A DNA stretch of 5,409 bases from Deltaproteobacteria bacterium (lineage in GTDB: Bacteria > Bdellovibrionota > JACOXK01 > 2-02-FULL-40-11), in the NCBI GenBank assembly GCA_016193165.1, contig JACPST010000185.1, forward strand, positions 1-5,409. Reading direction: 5' to 3'. A program made the translations under genes and the position numbers. Below, one piece after another: positions 1-5,409 of the stretch; the stretch's first letter is position 1, and the number at the start of each line of letters is the position of its first letter. The notes under the pieces are model-generated. The model saw only the letters and a list, made by a program, of their open reading frames with translations. It searched no databases and had not been told where the DNA came from.

Positions 1-994
1 AGACCAAGGGGTGAGTCATGTGGCCATGGAAGTTTCTTCCCACGCGTTAAAATTAAGACGTGTTGATGGAAGTCATTTTAATATCGTTCTTTTTACGAAC
101 CTCACTCAAGATCATTTGGATTTCCACGGAGATTTTAAAGATTATTTTGAGTCGAAAGAAAGATTATTTACAGATTTACTTCCTAAAAGTGAAAAAAAGC
201 AGAAGGCCTCAGTGATTAATCTAGATGATCCTTATGGACAAAAGTTGTATCAAGAACTTAAAAAAAAGAGTCAAAAGGTATTCAGTTTTTCACTTCGAAA
301 CACAAAGGCGGATCTCAGTGTTAAAAAGCTTCAATTCGATTTAAATGGACTTAAAGCACAACTTCAAACGCCGAAAGGAACTATTTCCATTGAATCTCTC
401 CTATTAGGAGAACATAACCTCTCTAATATTTTAGGTGTTGTGGGCTGTAGCTTGGCGCTGGAGATTCCCATAGAAACTATTCAAAATGGAATTTGGAATT
501 TAAAAAATGTTCCCGGGCGGTTGGAGCGTGTGGATGCTGGACAACCTTTCTTAGTATTGGTGGATTACGCGCATACAGATGACGCGCTTACAAATGTGGG
601 TCGGGCTCTTCAAAAATTAAAAAAGCATCGCATTCTTACCGTCTTTGGGTGTGGAGGAGACCGAGATCGTAAAAAAAGACCTCTCATGGCCAAGGCGGCA
701 AAAGCTTTTAGTGATGTTGTGATTGTTACTTCGGATAATCCTCGAACGGAAGATCCCAACGCGATTATTGAAGAAATTTTAGCCGGGTTTGAATCCAAAA
801 AAGAAGGAGTTCTTGTAGAAGTGGACCGGAAAAAAGCGATTCATGAAGCAATTTCAATGGCCAAGCCCCAGGACATTATTCTGATCGCTGGTAAAGGGCA
901 TGAAGATTATCAAATTATTGGAAAAACAAAAATTCATTTTGACGATCGAGAAGTCGCCACCGAGGCCTTATGTTTACGACAGAAGAAATCATAA
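1..994 (+). CDS. murE: MurE, UDP-MurNAc-L-Ala-D-Glu:meso-diaminopimelate ligase (5' partial)
   Basis: This cytoplasmic Mur ligase adds meso-diaminopimelate to UDP-MurNAc-L-Ala-D-Glu using ATP. The reading frame is open from base 2 (D-Q-G-V-S-H...), so the gene begins upstream; the GTG at 11 is an internal Val codon, not the start. About 330 residues are present. The missing N-terminal third would hold the uridine-binding domain and P-loop. Visible motifs are AMEVSSH, TNLTQDHLDFHG and FESKERLF, whose Lys (bases 155–157) aligns with the carbamylated Lys of the family. The C-terminal domain follows: PGRLER (512–529), VDYAHT (560–577), CGGDRDRKKRPLM, DNPRTEDP and GKGHEDYQ (890–913). DNPR (734–745) is the diaminopimelate-type recognition motif, unlike the motif of lysine-adding enzymes. 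The end of the gene overlaps murF by 25 bases. Identification is very secure, and diaminopimelate specificity is inferred from the motif. Confidence 0.97.
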   Translation, partial: DQGVSHVAMEVSSHALKLRRVDGSHFNIVLFTNLTQDHLDFHGDFKDYFESKERLFTDLLPKSEKKQKASVINLDDPYGQKLYQELKKKSQKVFSFSLRNTKADLSVKKLQFDLNGLKAQLQTPKGTISIESLLLGEHNLSNILGVVGCSLALEIPIETIQNGIWNLKNVPGRLERVDAGQPFLVLVDYAHTDDALTNVGRALQKLKKHRILTVFGCGGDRDRKKRPLMAKAAKAFSDVVIVTSDNPRTEDPNAIIEEILAGFESKKEGVLVEVDRKKAIHEAISMAKPQDIILIAGKGHEDYQIIGKTKIHFDDREVATEALCLRQKKS

Positions 995-2406
995 AAGCAA
1001 CAAAAGCAAAACAGATTGGCCCAAAAGAGTCTTTGATCTTTAAAGGAGTTTCTCAAAACTCCAAAACCATTCATCCGGGAGAAGTTTTCGCCGCCCTTAT
1101 TGGCCAACGTTTGGATGGCCATCAGTTTTTAGGCGACGTCTTTAATCGCGGCGTTCAAGCGGCGCTGGTTCAAAGGGGTCACTATGCTCCCAGAGAATTT
1201 CCGCAGGCCACGTTTTTTGAAGTTTCTGACACAACAGAGGCGTTAGGAGATTTGGCACATTTCCATCGTCAGAGATTTCAGATTCCACTGGTGGGGATTA
1301 CGGGATCGAATGGCAAAACCACAACCAAAGACCTGATGGCGCATCTCTTAAAAACAAAAATGAATGTTCTTAAGACCGAAGGAAATTTTAATAATCTTGT
1401 TGGGCTTCCGTTTACGCTTTTTCGTTTAAATCGCTCTCACGACATCGCGCTTTTAGAAATGGGAATGTCTTTCCCCTTTGAGATTCAAAGGTTGTCTCAA
1501 ATTGCCAATCCTACGGCAGGGATCATTACCAATATTGGCAAAGCTCATTTGGCAACGATGAAATCGATAGAAAAAATTGCCAAGGCCAAAGGAGCGCTTT
1601 TCGAGTCTTTGTCTTTAAAAGATATCGCTTTTATCAATAAGGATGATCCTTATCTCAATCCTTTTTGTAAAAAAGTAAAATCACAGGTTCGAACGTACAG
1701 TCTTAAAACCAAAGCAGATGTCAGAGGAACTATTTTAGAAGACTTAGGCCTTGAGGGGTATGTGATGAAATGTGAATGGACCACGCCCATTGGCACGCGT
1801 GCCAACGGCACACGTGCCCAAAAGGAAGTCATTAAATTTCATCTGCCTTTAAATGGCGCCCATCATGCTCAAAACGCGCTGGCGGCTATTTGTGTGGCAT
1901 CTTACTTTGAGATCTCCGCGCAAAAAATAAAATCAGCGCTGGAATCTTTTGTTCCAACAGAAGGGCGTTCCCATATTCTTCATTTAAGTTATGGAATCAT
2001 TTTGATTGATGATAGCTATAATGCCAATCCAGATTCTATGGCCGCTGGGCTAAAAATGCTTAAAAATATATCAAAAAATAAAAAAACATACGCTGTGTTG
2101 GGGGATATGCTTGAGCTTGGCTCAAAAGAAAAGAAGTATCATGCTGAAATGGGCAGAATCATTAAGAAAATTGGGATTGATAATGTATTGACCTTCGGCC
2201 CTCTTTCTCAGTATATTGTAAAAGAGGCAGATAAAAATAAAAAAATTCGAACCTTTTGGACTTTAAATCAGGATGAACTAATATCTCAATTAAAACAAGA
2301 TCTTAAGTTAAGTCCTGGCGTTATTTTAGTCAAAGGATCTCACAGTATGAAAATGGAAAAAGTGGTAGAAGCTTTGAAAACTGTTTTTGGAGAGGATAAA
2401 ACCTAG
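970..2406 (+). CDS. murF: MurF, UDP-MurNAc-tripeptide:D-Ala-D-Ala ligase
   Basis: MurF adds D-Ala-D-Ala to the UDP-MurNAc tripeptide with ATP, the last cytoplasmic ligase step, and supplies the substrate of MraY. The 478 residues fit the family, slightly on the long side. Domain 1 is about residues 1–105. The ATPase domain starts with the P-loop GITGSNGKTTT (109–119), then EGNFNNLVGLP (137–147), LLEMGMS with Glu163, and TNIGKAHL (187–194). Lys207 in AKGALFE aligns with the carbamylated Lys site. The C-terminal domain has GRSH (332–335), the MurF signature YNANPDSM (350–357), LGDMLELG (377–384) and VKGSHSMKME (454–463). ATG 970 gives the expected N-terminus and lies inside murE; a GAGG at 962–965 is its only nearby ribosome site, with a short 4-base spacer, so translation may be coupled to murE. 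An unusual repeat, GTRANGTRA (275–283), sits in the central domain. Confidence 0.97.
   Translation: MFTTEEIIKATKAKQIGPKESLIFKGVSQNSKTIHPGEVFAALIGQRLDGHQFLGDVFNRGVQAALVQRGHYAPREFPQATFFEVSDTTEALGDLAHFHRQRFQIPLVGITGSNGKTTTKDLMAHLLKTKMNVLKTEGNFNNLVGLPFTLFRLNRSHDIALLEMGMSFPFEIQRLSQIANPTAGIITNIGKAHLATMKSIEKIAKAKGALFESLSLKDIAFINKDDPYLNPFCKKVKSQVRTYSLKTKADVRGTILEDLGLEGYVMKCEWTTPIGTRANGTRAQKEVIKFHLPLNGAHHAQNALAAICVASYFEISAQKIKSALESFVPTEGRSHILHLSYGIILIDDSYNANPDSMAAGLKMLKNISKNKKTYAVLGDMLELGSKEKKYHAEMGRIIKKIGIDNVLTFGPLSQYIVKEADKNKKIRTFWTLNQDELISQLKQDLKLSPGVILVKGSHSMKMEKVVEALKTVFGEDKT
1792..1821 (+). repeat. In-frame 15-base tandem repeat with palindromic units inside murF
   Basis: Two adjacent 15-base units (1792–1806 and 1807–1821) match at 12 of 15 positions and encode GTRAN then GTRAQ. 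The first 12 bases, GGCACGCGTGCC, are a perfect palindrome. The second unit, GGCACACGTGCC, keeps 5-base complementary arms around a central AC. The stretch is much richer in GC than the rest of murF. It falls between the WTTPIG strand and the strand leading into HLPLNGAHHAQNALAA, where family members usually have a short turn, so it probably forms a surface loop. Slippage duplication or a small palindromic insertion could have made it. Confidence 0.7.
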
Positions 2407-2409
2407 TTC

Positions 2410-3486
2410 ATGCTCTATCATCTTTTGTACCCTCTTCATGAAAGCTTCAATGCGTTTAATGTTTTTAAATATATTACCTTTCGTACGTTTGCCGCGGGTC
2501 TCACCGCTCTTCTTTTGAGTTTTATTTTTGGTCCTGCATTCATTCGATTTTTAAAAATAAAACAATTTGAGCAGGCGATTCGAACAGATGGCCCGGCTTC
2601 CCATTTGATCAAACAGGGAACTCCAACCATGGGAGGGCTTTTAATCCTTTTTTGTTTGATAGTGGCCGCGCTTCTTTGGGTGGATCTTGCGAATCCCTAT
2701 GTGTGGGTTGTTCTGGGCGTGACCCTGGCCTATGGTTTGATTGGATTTTGGGATGATTACACTAAAATTGTTCTTAAAAACTCTAAGGGAATTTCTGGAA
2801 AAACAAAACTCTTTTGCCAAATCACGTTTGCAGCGTTGGCTTCCCTTTGGATGTATCAAAATCAAGCGATCAGTACAGATCTTACGTTTCCTTTTTTAAA
2901 AAATCTTACTCTTCCCTTGGGATATTTTTATATTCCCTTTGCTGTCCTTGTGATTGTGGGAACATCCAATGCCGTTAATTTGACCGACGGACTCGATGGT
3001 CTGGCTATTGGGCCCGTGATGACTGTGGCCGGAACATTTTTACTTCTTTGCTACATTGCCGGACACGCTAAAATTGCCCAATATCTTCAAGTAGCCTTTA
3101 TTCCTGGGACAGGAGAGCTTGCCATTTTTTGCGGGGCGATTGTGACGGCGGGACTGGGTTTTCTTTGGTTTTCAAGTTATCCAGCGGCCATTTTTATGGG
3201 AGATGTAGGGTCTTTAGCCTTAGGGGGAGCGCTGGGAACCTTGGCCATCATGATCAAACAAGAAATTTTACTGATGATTGTCGGAGGTATTTTTGTCGCG
3301 GAAGCCATCTCTGTGATTTCTCAAGTGATCTCTTATAAGCTCACTAAAAAAAGAATTTTTAAAATGGCTCCCATTCATCATCATTTTGAGCTTTTGGGAT
3401 GGCCTGAGCCTAAAGTGGTGGTTCGATTTTGGATTATTTCTATTATTTTGGCTTTGATTGCACTATCGACTTTAAAATTAAGGTAG
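2410..3486 (+). CDS. mraY: MraY, phospho-MurNAc-pentapeptide translocase (lipid I synthase)
   Basis: MraY is a polytopic inner-membrane enzyme that moves phospho-MurNAc-pentapeptide from UDP to undecaprenyl phosphate, giving lipid I. The 358 residues are close to the usual 360, and the hydropathy pattern fits the family's ten membrane segments. Family motifs appear in order: GTPTMGG (70–76), FWDDYTK (113–119) with the paired Asp115/Asp116, [13 protein letters not shown] (187–199), FMGDVGS (262–268) with Asp265 at the third essential Asp position, and PIHHHFE (321–327) with the His triplet. The C-terminus ([15 protein letters not shown]...LKLR) is the proteobacterial type. ATG 2410 follows the murF TAG by 3 bases. 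A strong GGAGAGG ribosome site (2389–2395) lies inside the end of murF, 14 bases upstream, which is a long spacer. The gene is complete and shows no damage. Confidence 0.98.
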   Translation: MLYHLLYPLHESFNAFNVFKYITFRTFAAGLTALLLSFIFGPAFIRFLKIKQFEQAIRTDGPASHLIKQGTPTMGGLLILFCLIVAALLWVDLANPYVWVVLGVTLAYGLIGFWDDYTKIVLKNSKGISGKTKLFCQITFAALASLWMYQNQAISTDLTFPFLKNLTLPLGYFYIPFAVLVIVGTSNAVNLTDGLDGLAIGPVMTVAGTFLLLCYIAGHAKIAQYLQVAFIPGTGELAIFCGAIVTAGLGFLWFSSYPAAIFMGDVGSLALGGALGTLAIMIKQEILLMIVGGIFVAEAISVISQVISYKLTKKRIFKMAPIHHHFELLGWPEPKVVVRFWIISIILALIALSTLKLR

Positions 3487-3492
3487 CGATAG

Positions 3493-4812
3493 ATGATCTT
3501 AAAAAACAAAAAAGTTGTTATTGTGGGACTTGCCCGAAGTGGTGTGGCCGTGGCGCAATTCGCGACTCAGCGCGGAGCTAAAGTTACCGTGACAGATCTT
3601 AAAACAAAATCAGAGCTCCAATCCTATCTTAAACTTTTAGCTCCTTATAAAAAAATAAAGTATGAATTGGGCCGCCATCCTTTAAAAACTCTTTTGGCGG
3701 CGGATCTTTTTGTAGTGAGTCCCGGTGTCCCTTTGACCCATCCTTTGATTGAACAAGCGGTTAAGAAAAATAAAAAAGTGATGAGTGAAATTGAATTTGC
3801 TTTTCAATTTATTACCGTGCCCATTATTGCCGTGACTGGAACCAATGGCAAAACCACAACAACGATGATGATTGGGGAAATGCTTAAAAATGCCAAGAAA
3901 AAAGTTTTTGTGGGAGGAAATATTGGTAATGCCTTAACCAATATGCTTCTAAGTAAAGAAAAAGTTCAGGTTGCCGTAGCCGAGGTGAGTAGTTTCCAAT
4001 TGGAACATGTTGAAAGCTTTCAACCCAAAGTTGCATTGATTTTAAATTTAACTCCCGATCATTTAGATCGCCATGGTTCGATGGAAAATTATCGAAAGAT
4101 GAAGGGCCGCATTTTTCAAAATCAAAGAGCCACGGATGTTCTCATTCTAAACGCGGATGATGATCTTGTGAAAACATACGCCGCGGAAGCAAAATCGAAA
4201 ATTTATTTTTTTGGAAAAGGGCAGCTTTCAGAAGGACAAGAAGGTGTTTATTATAAAGAAGGACGTTTTTATCTAAAAACCAAAGATTTGGGACGAGAGC
4301 AATATGTGACAGATCAAATAAAGCTCAAAGGGGATCACAATAAAGAAAATTTTATGGCCTCTCTTTTGGCGGTCAAAATTTTAAAATGCGCTCCGGAGGC
4401 CATTCAAACCACACTTAATACTTTTCAAGGGGTTCCTCACCGTCTGGAATATGTCAAAACCCGGGGGTTTGTGGAATTTTACAATGATTCTAAGGCGACC
4501 AATCCTTATTCTGTGATGAGATCTCTGGAGAGCTTTACAAAGCCGCTCATTCTCATGATGGGGGGCAGAGATAAAGGCTGTGAGTTTGAAATTTTAAGGC
4601 CGTTGATTCAGCAAAAAGTAAAAACCCTCATTCTTTTAGGAGAGGCGAAAGAAAAAATTAATCGAGCCATTGGGGACTATACCGAAACTTTTCTAGTGGG
4701 AACGTTAGAAGAAGCTCTTTTTATGGCCTATCAAAAATCTAGAGCAGGGGATGTCATTCTTTTTTCTCCCGGCTGTTCTAGTTTTGACATGTTTAATGAG
4801 AGTGGAAAATAG
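3493..4812 (+). CDS. murD: MurD, UDP-MurNAc-L-Ala:D-Glu ligase, with a shortened C-terminus
   Basis: MurD adds D-Glu to UDP-MurNAc-L-Ala using ATP in the cytoplasm. The order of motifs is clear: N-terminal Rossmann-like VGLARSG (11–17), SPGVP (76–80), P-loop GTNGKTTT (116–123), AEVSSFQLE (163–171), LTPDHLDRHG (186–195), YRKMKGRIF with Lys204 at the carbamylated Lys position, LKGDHNKEN (278–286), PHRLE (315–319), NDSKATN (331–337), GGRDKG (357–362) and SPGCSSFDMF (425–434). ATG 3493 lies 6 bases after the mraY stop; AAGG at 3480–3483, 9 bases upstream, is a modest ribosome site. The protein stops at FDMFNESGK, residue 439. Family members normally continue with a motif like F-x-N-F-x-x-R-G-x-x-F and a final helix, roughly 13–15 more residues. 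In E. coli MurD the Phe of that motif (Phe422) contacts the D-Glu substrate and is absent here. The active core is intact, so it is probably a functional but trimmed enzyme. Confidence 0.95.
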   Translation: MILKNKKVVIVGLARSGVAVAQFATQRGAKVTVTDLKTKSELQSYLKLLAPYKKIKYELGRHPLKTLLAADLFVVSPGVPLTHPLIEQAVKKNKKVMSEIEFAFQFITVPIIAVTGTNGKTTTTMMIGEMLKNAKKKVFVGGNIGNALTNMLLSKEKVQVAVAEVSSFQLEHVESFQPKVALILNLTPDHLDRHGSMENYRKMKGRIFQNQRATDVLILNADDDLVKTYAAEAKSKIYFFGKGQLSEGQEGVYYKEGRFYLKTKDLGREQYVTDQIKLKGDHNKENFMASLLAVKILKCAPEAIQTTLNTFQGVPHRLEYVKTRGFVEFYNDSKATNPYSVMRSLESFTKPLILMMGGRDKGCEFEILRPLIQQKVKTLILLGEAKEKINRAIGDYTETFLVGTLEEALFMAYQKSRAGDVILFSPGCSSFDMFNESGK

Positions 4813-4860
4813 ATATATCGCGATTACGAGTAAACTTCATAAGTCTTTCTGAGAGACCAT

Positions 4861-4929
4861 CGCGGAGGGCGAGCGGGCATGGCCTGAGGAACGAAGTGAC
4901 GAAGGAGCGAGCCCGAGCGCGAGCGCGAT
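4861..4929. repeat. GC-rich, purine-biased core with CGAGCG repeats
   Basis: By my count this stretch is about 72% GC, far above the flanking genes, and its + strand is mostly G and A apart from C. CGAGCG occurs at 4870–4875 and as a tandem pair at 4914–4925 that runs on into CGA. Related words (GGAGCGAGCC, ACGAAGTGACGAAGG) fill the rest. No open frame of useful length crosses it in either direction. The look is that of intergenic palindromic repeat families rather than coding DNA or a known RNA, and it forms the loop side of the long inverted repeat. Confidence 0.6.
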
Positions 4930-4948
4930 TTCCTCGCAGGGGAAATCG
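4926..4948 (+). other. Internal hairpin within the intergenic element
   Basis: CGATTTCC (4926–4933) is perfectly complementary to GGAAATCG (4941–4948), leaving a 7-base loop TCGCAGG. This would form an 8-base-pair secondary stem inside the loop of the long inverted repeat, giving a branched fold if transcribed. No T-run follows, so it is not a terminator by sequence. Confidence 0.6.
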
Positions 4949-4972
4949 ATAGCGTGTCTCGAAGAATGACTT

Positions 4973-5020
4973 ATGAAGTTTACTAATAATTTTGATATAT
5001 TTAATAATGTGCTTTCATGA
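4973..5020 (+). CDS. Possible 15-codon mini-ORF coupled to ftsW
   Basis: An open frame starts at ATG 4973, encodes MKFTNNFDIFNNVLS and ends at TGA 5018–5020, which overlaps the ftsW start codon as ATGA (5017–5020). GAAG at 4961–4964 lies 8 bases upstream as a weak ribosome site. ftsW itself has no visible Shine-Dalgarno sequence, so translation coupling through this frame could explain how it is started. Alternatively the FDIFNN segment, which resembles FDMFNE of MurD, is a decayed piece of the original murD 3' end that once overlapped ftsW. It may equally be chance in AT-rich DNA. No function can be assigned. Confidence 0.25.
   Translation: MKFTNNFDIFNNVLS
4993..5001 (+). promoter_or_regulatory. 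Possible extended -10 promoter for ftsW
   Basis: TGATATATT reads as TG-n-TATATT, an extended -10 box matching TATAAT at 5 of 6 positions. No convincing -35 lies at the right distance; TTATGA at 4971–4976 is poor and 19 bases away. A start site about 7 bases downstream would leave a leader of only about 9 bases before the ftsW ATG, in keeping with the missing Shine-Dalgarno. The region is AT-rich, so a chance match is quite possible. Confidence 0.25.
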
Positions 5021-5409
5021 ACCGTAAAATTCCTTTTGACTATTGGCTCTTAGTAATTGTTTTCGCATTGGTTTTGACAGGGATTGTAGTTGTTTATAGC
5101 TCCAGTTCTATTTTAGCTTCCCAGAATTATAGCGACAGTTATTTTTTTCTCAAAAGACAAGTTTTCTATGCAACGTTTGGGTTTTTAATTCTTATTGGGC
5201 TTTTGCTCGTAGATTACCACCATTACTTTAAGATCATTTATCCCTTTTTATTTTTAAGTCTTCTTTTGATGGGAGCAGCGATGATTCCGGGGATCGGACA
5301 CCGAGTGGGTGGAGCCTCTCGATGGTTAGGGATAGGAGCTTTCCGGTTTCAACCTTCGGAACTGGCTAAATATACCCTCATTTTTTATCTCGCTTATTCT
5401 TTGGCTAAA
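5017..5409 (+). CDS. ftsW: FtsW, septal peptidoglycan glycosyltransferase of the SEDS family (3' partial)
   Basis: FtsW is the polytopic inner-membrane SEDS glycan polymerase that works with its class B penicillin-binding protein FtsI at the division septum, using lipid II. The window holds the first 131 residues and ends on a complete codon. The N-terminus MNRKIPFDYW leads into membrane segment 1 (about 10–31) containing the family's VVYSSSS stretch. FFLKRQ (43–48) precedes segment 2 (about 49–66), and segment 3 follows (about 71–91). Then come GIGHRVGGASRWLGIG (92–107) and FRFQPSELAKY (109–119), the conserved SEDS motif before segment 4. ATG 5017 is the first possible start, because an in-frame TAA lies at 5005–5007. 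No Shine-Dalgarno is visible upstream. Its position after murD favours FtsW over the elongation paralogue RodA, which is the main alternative. Confidence 0.93.
   Translation, partial: MNRKIPFDYWLLVIVFALVLTGIVVVYSSSSILASQNYSDSYFFLKRQVFYATFGFLILIGLLLVDYHHYFKIIYPFLFLSLLLMGAAMIPGIGHRVGGASRWLGIGAFRFQPSELAKYTLIFYLAYSLAK

Larger units (their letters stand above)
4810..5003. repeat. Long inverted-repeat (palindromic, MITE/REP-like) element between murD and ftsW
   Basis: Bases 4810–4857 pair with 4956–5003 in one register without gaps: 39 Watson-Crick pairs, 3 pairs that would be G·U in RNA, and 6 mismatches. The heart is a perfect 17-base inverted repeat, AGTAAACTTCATAAGTC (4829–4845) with its complement at 4968–4984. 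The pairing starts exactly at the murD stop codon TAG (4810–4812) and ends 13 bases before the ftsW start. About 98 bases (4858–4955) lie between the arms. No transposase is present and no clean target-site duplication is visible. The right arm is not followed by a T-run, so it does not look like a standard intrinsic terminator. A transcript through it would fold into a very long hairpin that RNases could process. Calling it a mobile element is inference; the inverted repeat itself is directly visible. Confidence 0.85.

Noticed and set aside
2641..2865. Open frames on the minus strand, the longest being 74 codons within mraY, with others in murE, murF and at the murE/murF junction.
   Set aside because: All are opposite strongly conserved genes, lack convincing ribosome sites and look like low-complexity shadows.
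3129..3338. A 69-codon open frame inside mraY on the + strand.
   Set aside because: It lies wholly within the well-conserved MraY coding sequence in another frame and its translation shows no recognisable domain; it is a shadow frame.
1309..3860. An identical 17-base word, AATGGCAAAACCACAAC, occurs in murF (1309–1325) and murD (3844–3860).
   Set aside because: It encodes the shared P-loop N-G-K-T-T of two related ligases with the same codon preference, so family relationship explains it without gene conversion.
1792..4925. Common origin of the murF palindromic repeat and the GC-rich core of the murD–ftsW element.
   Set aside because: Both are GC-rich and palindromic, but I find no shared word beyond short GC-rich matches, so the link is not supported by the sequence.
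4861..4929. CRISPR-like or tRNA-like structure in the murD–ftsW gap.
   Set aside because: The repeats are short hexamers without spacers of regular length, and no cloverleaf or conserved tRNA bases can be laid out.
4829..4984. The inverted repeat as an intrinsic transcription terminator for the murE–murD operon.
   Set aside because: The stem is far longer than usual, has a loop of about 98 bases, and is followed by mixed AT sequence (AATAATTTTGATATATT) without a continuous T-run.

Overview
The window is a five-gene stretch of a bacterial division and cell wall (dcw) cluster, all on the + strand, in the conserved order murE–murF–mraY–murD–ftsW. The two end genes are cut by the window edges. 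The coding DNA is moderately AT-rich, roughly 40–45% GC by eye. The organism is a diderm-type bacterium making meso-diaminopimelate peptidoglycan: MurE carries the DNPR recognition motif. The N- and C-terminal wording of MraY resembles deltaproteobacterial or Bdellovibrionota MraY. That lineage is an inference from remembered family sequences, and related uncultured lineages cannot be excluded.

Layout: 1–994 is the C-terminal two thirds of MurE. 970–2406 is MurF, overlapping murE by 25 bases. 2410–3486 is MraY, 3 bases after murF. 3493–4812 is MurD, 6 bases after mraY. 4813–5016 is the only real gap, and 5017–5409 is the N-terminal part of FtsW. In the pathway, MurD adds D-Glu, MurE adds diaminopimelate and MurF adds D-Ala-D-Ala to the UDP-MurNAc peptide in the cytoplasm. 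MraY then moves the product onto undecaprenyl phosphate to make lipid I, and FtsW is the septal glycan polymerase that uses the later lipid II. Tight spacing implies one transcript through murE–murD.

The unusual part is the murD–ftsW junction. A gap-free inverted repeat with 48-base arms (4810–4857 and 4956–5003; 39 Watson-Crick pairs and 3 G·U) fills almost the whole gap. It encloses a GC-rich, purine-biased core with its own hairpin. Its outer left edge falls exactly on the murD stop codon, and MurD ends before its conserved C-terminal helix motif. The right arm overlaps a 15-codon open frame whose stop overlaps the ftsW start as ATGA. A MITE-like or REP-like palindromic element that settled in the 3' end of murD would explain these facts together, but this is inference. 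A second small oddity is a GC-rich tandem repeat inside murF encoding GTRAN-GTRAQ.
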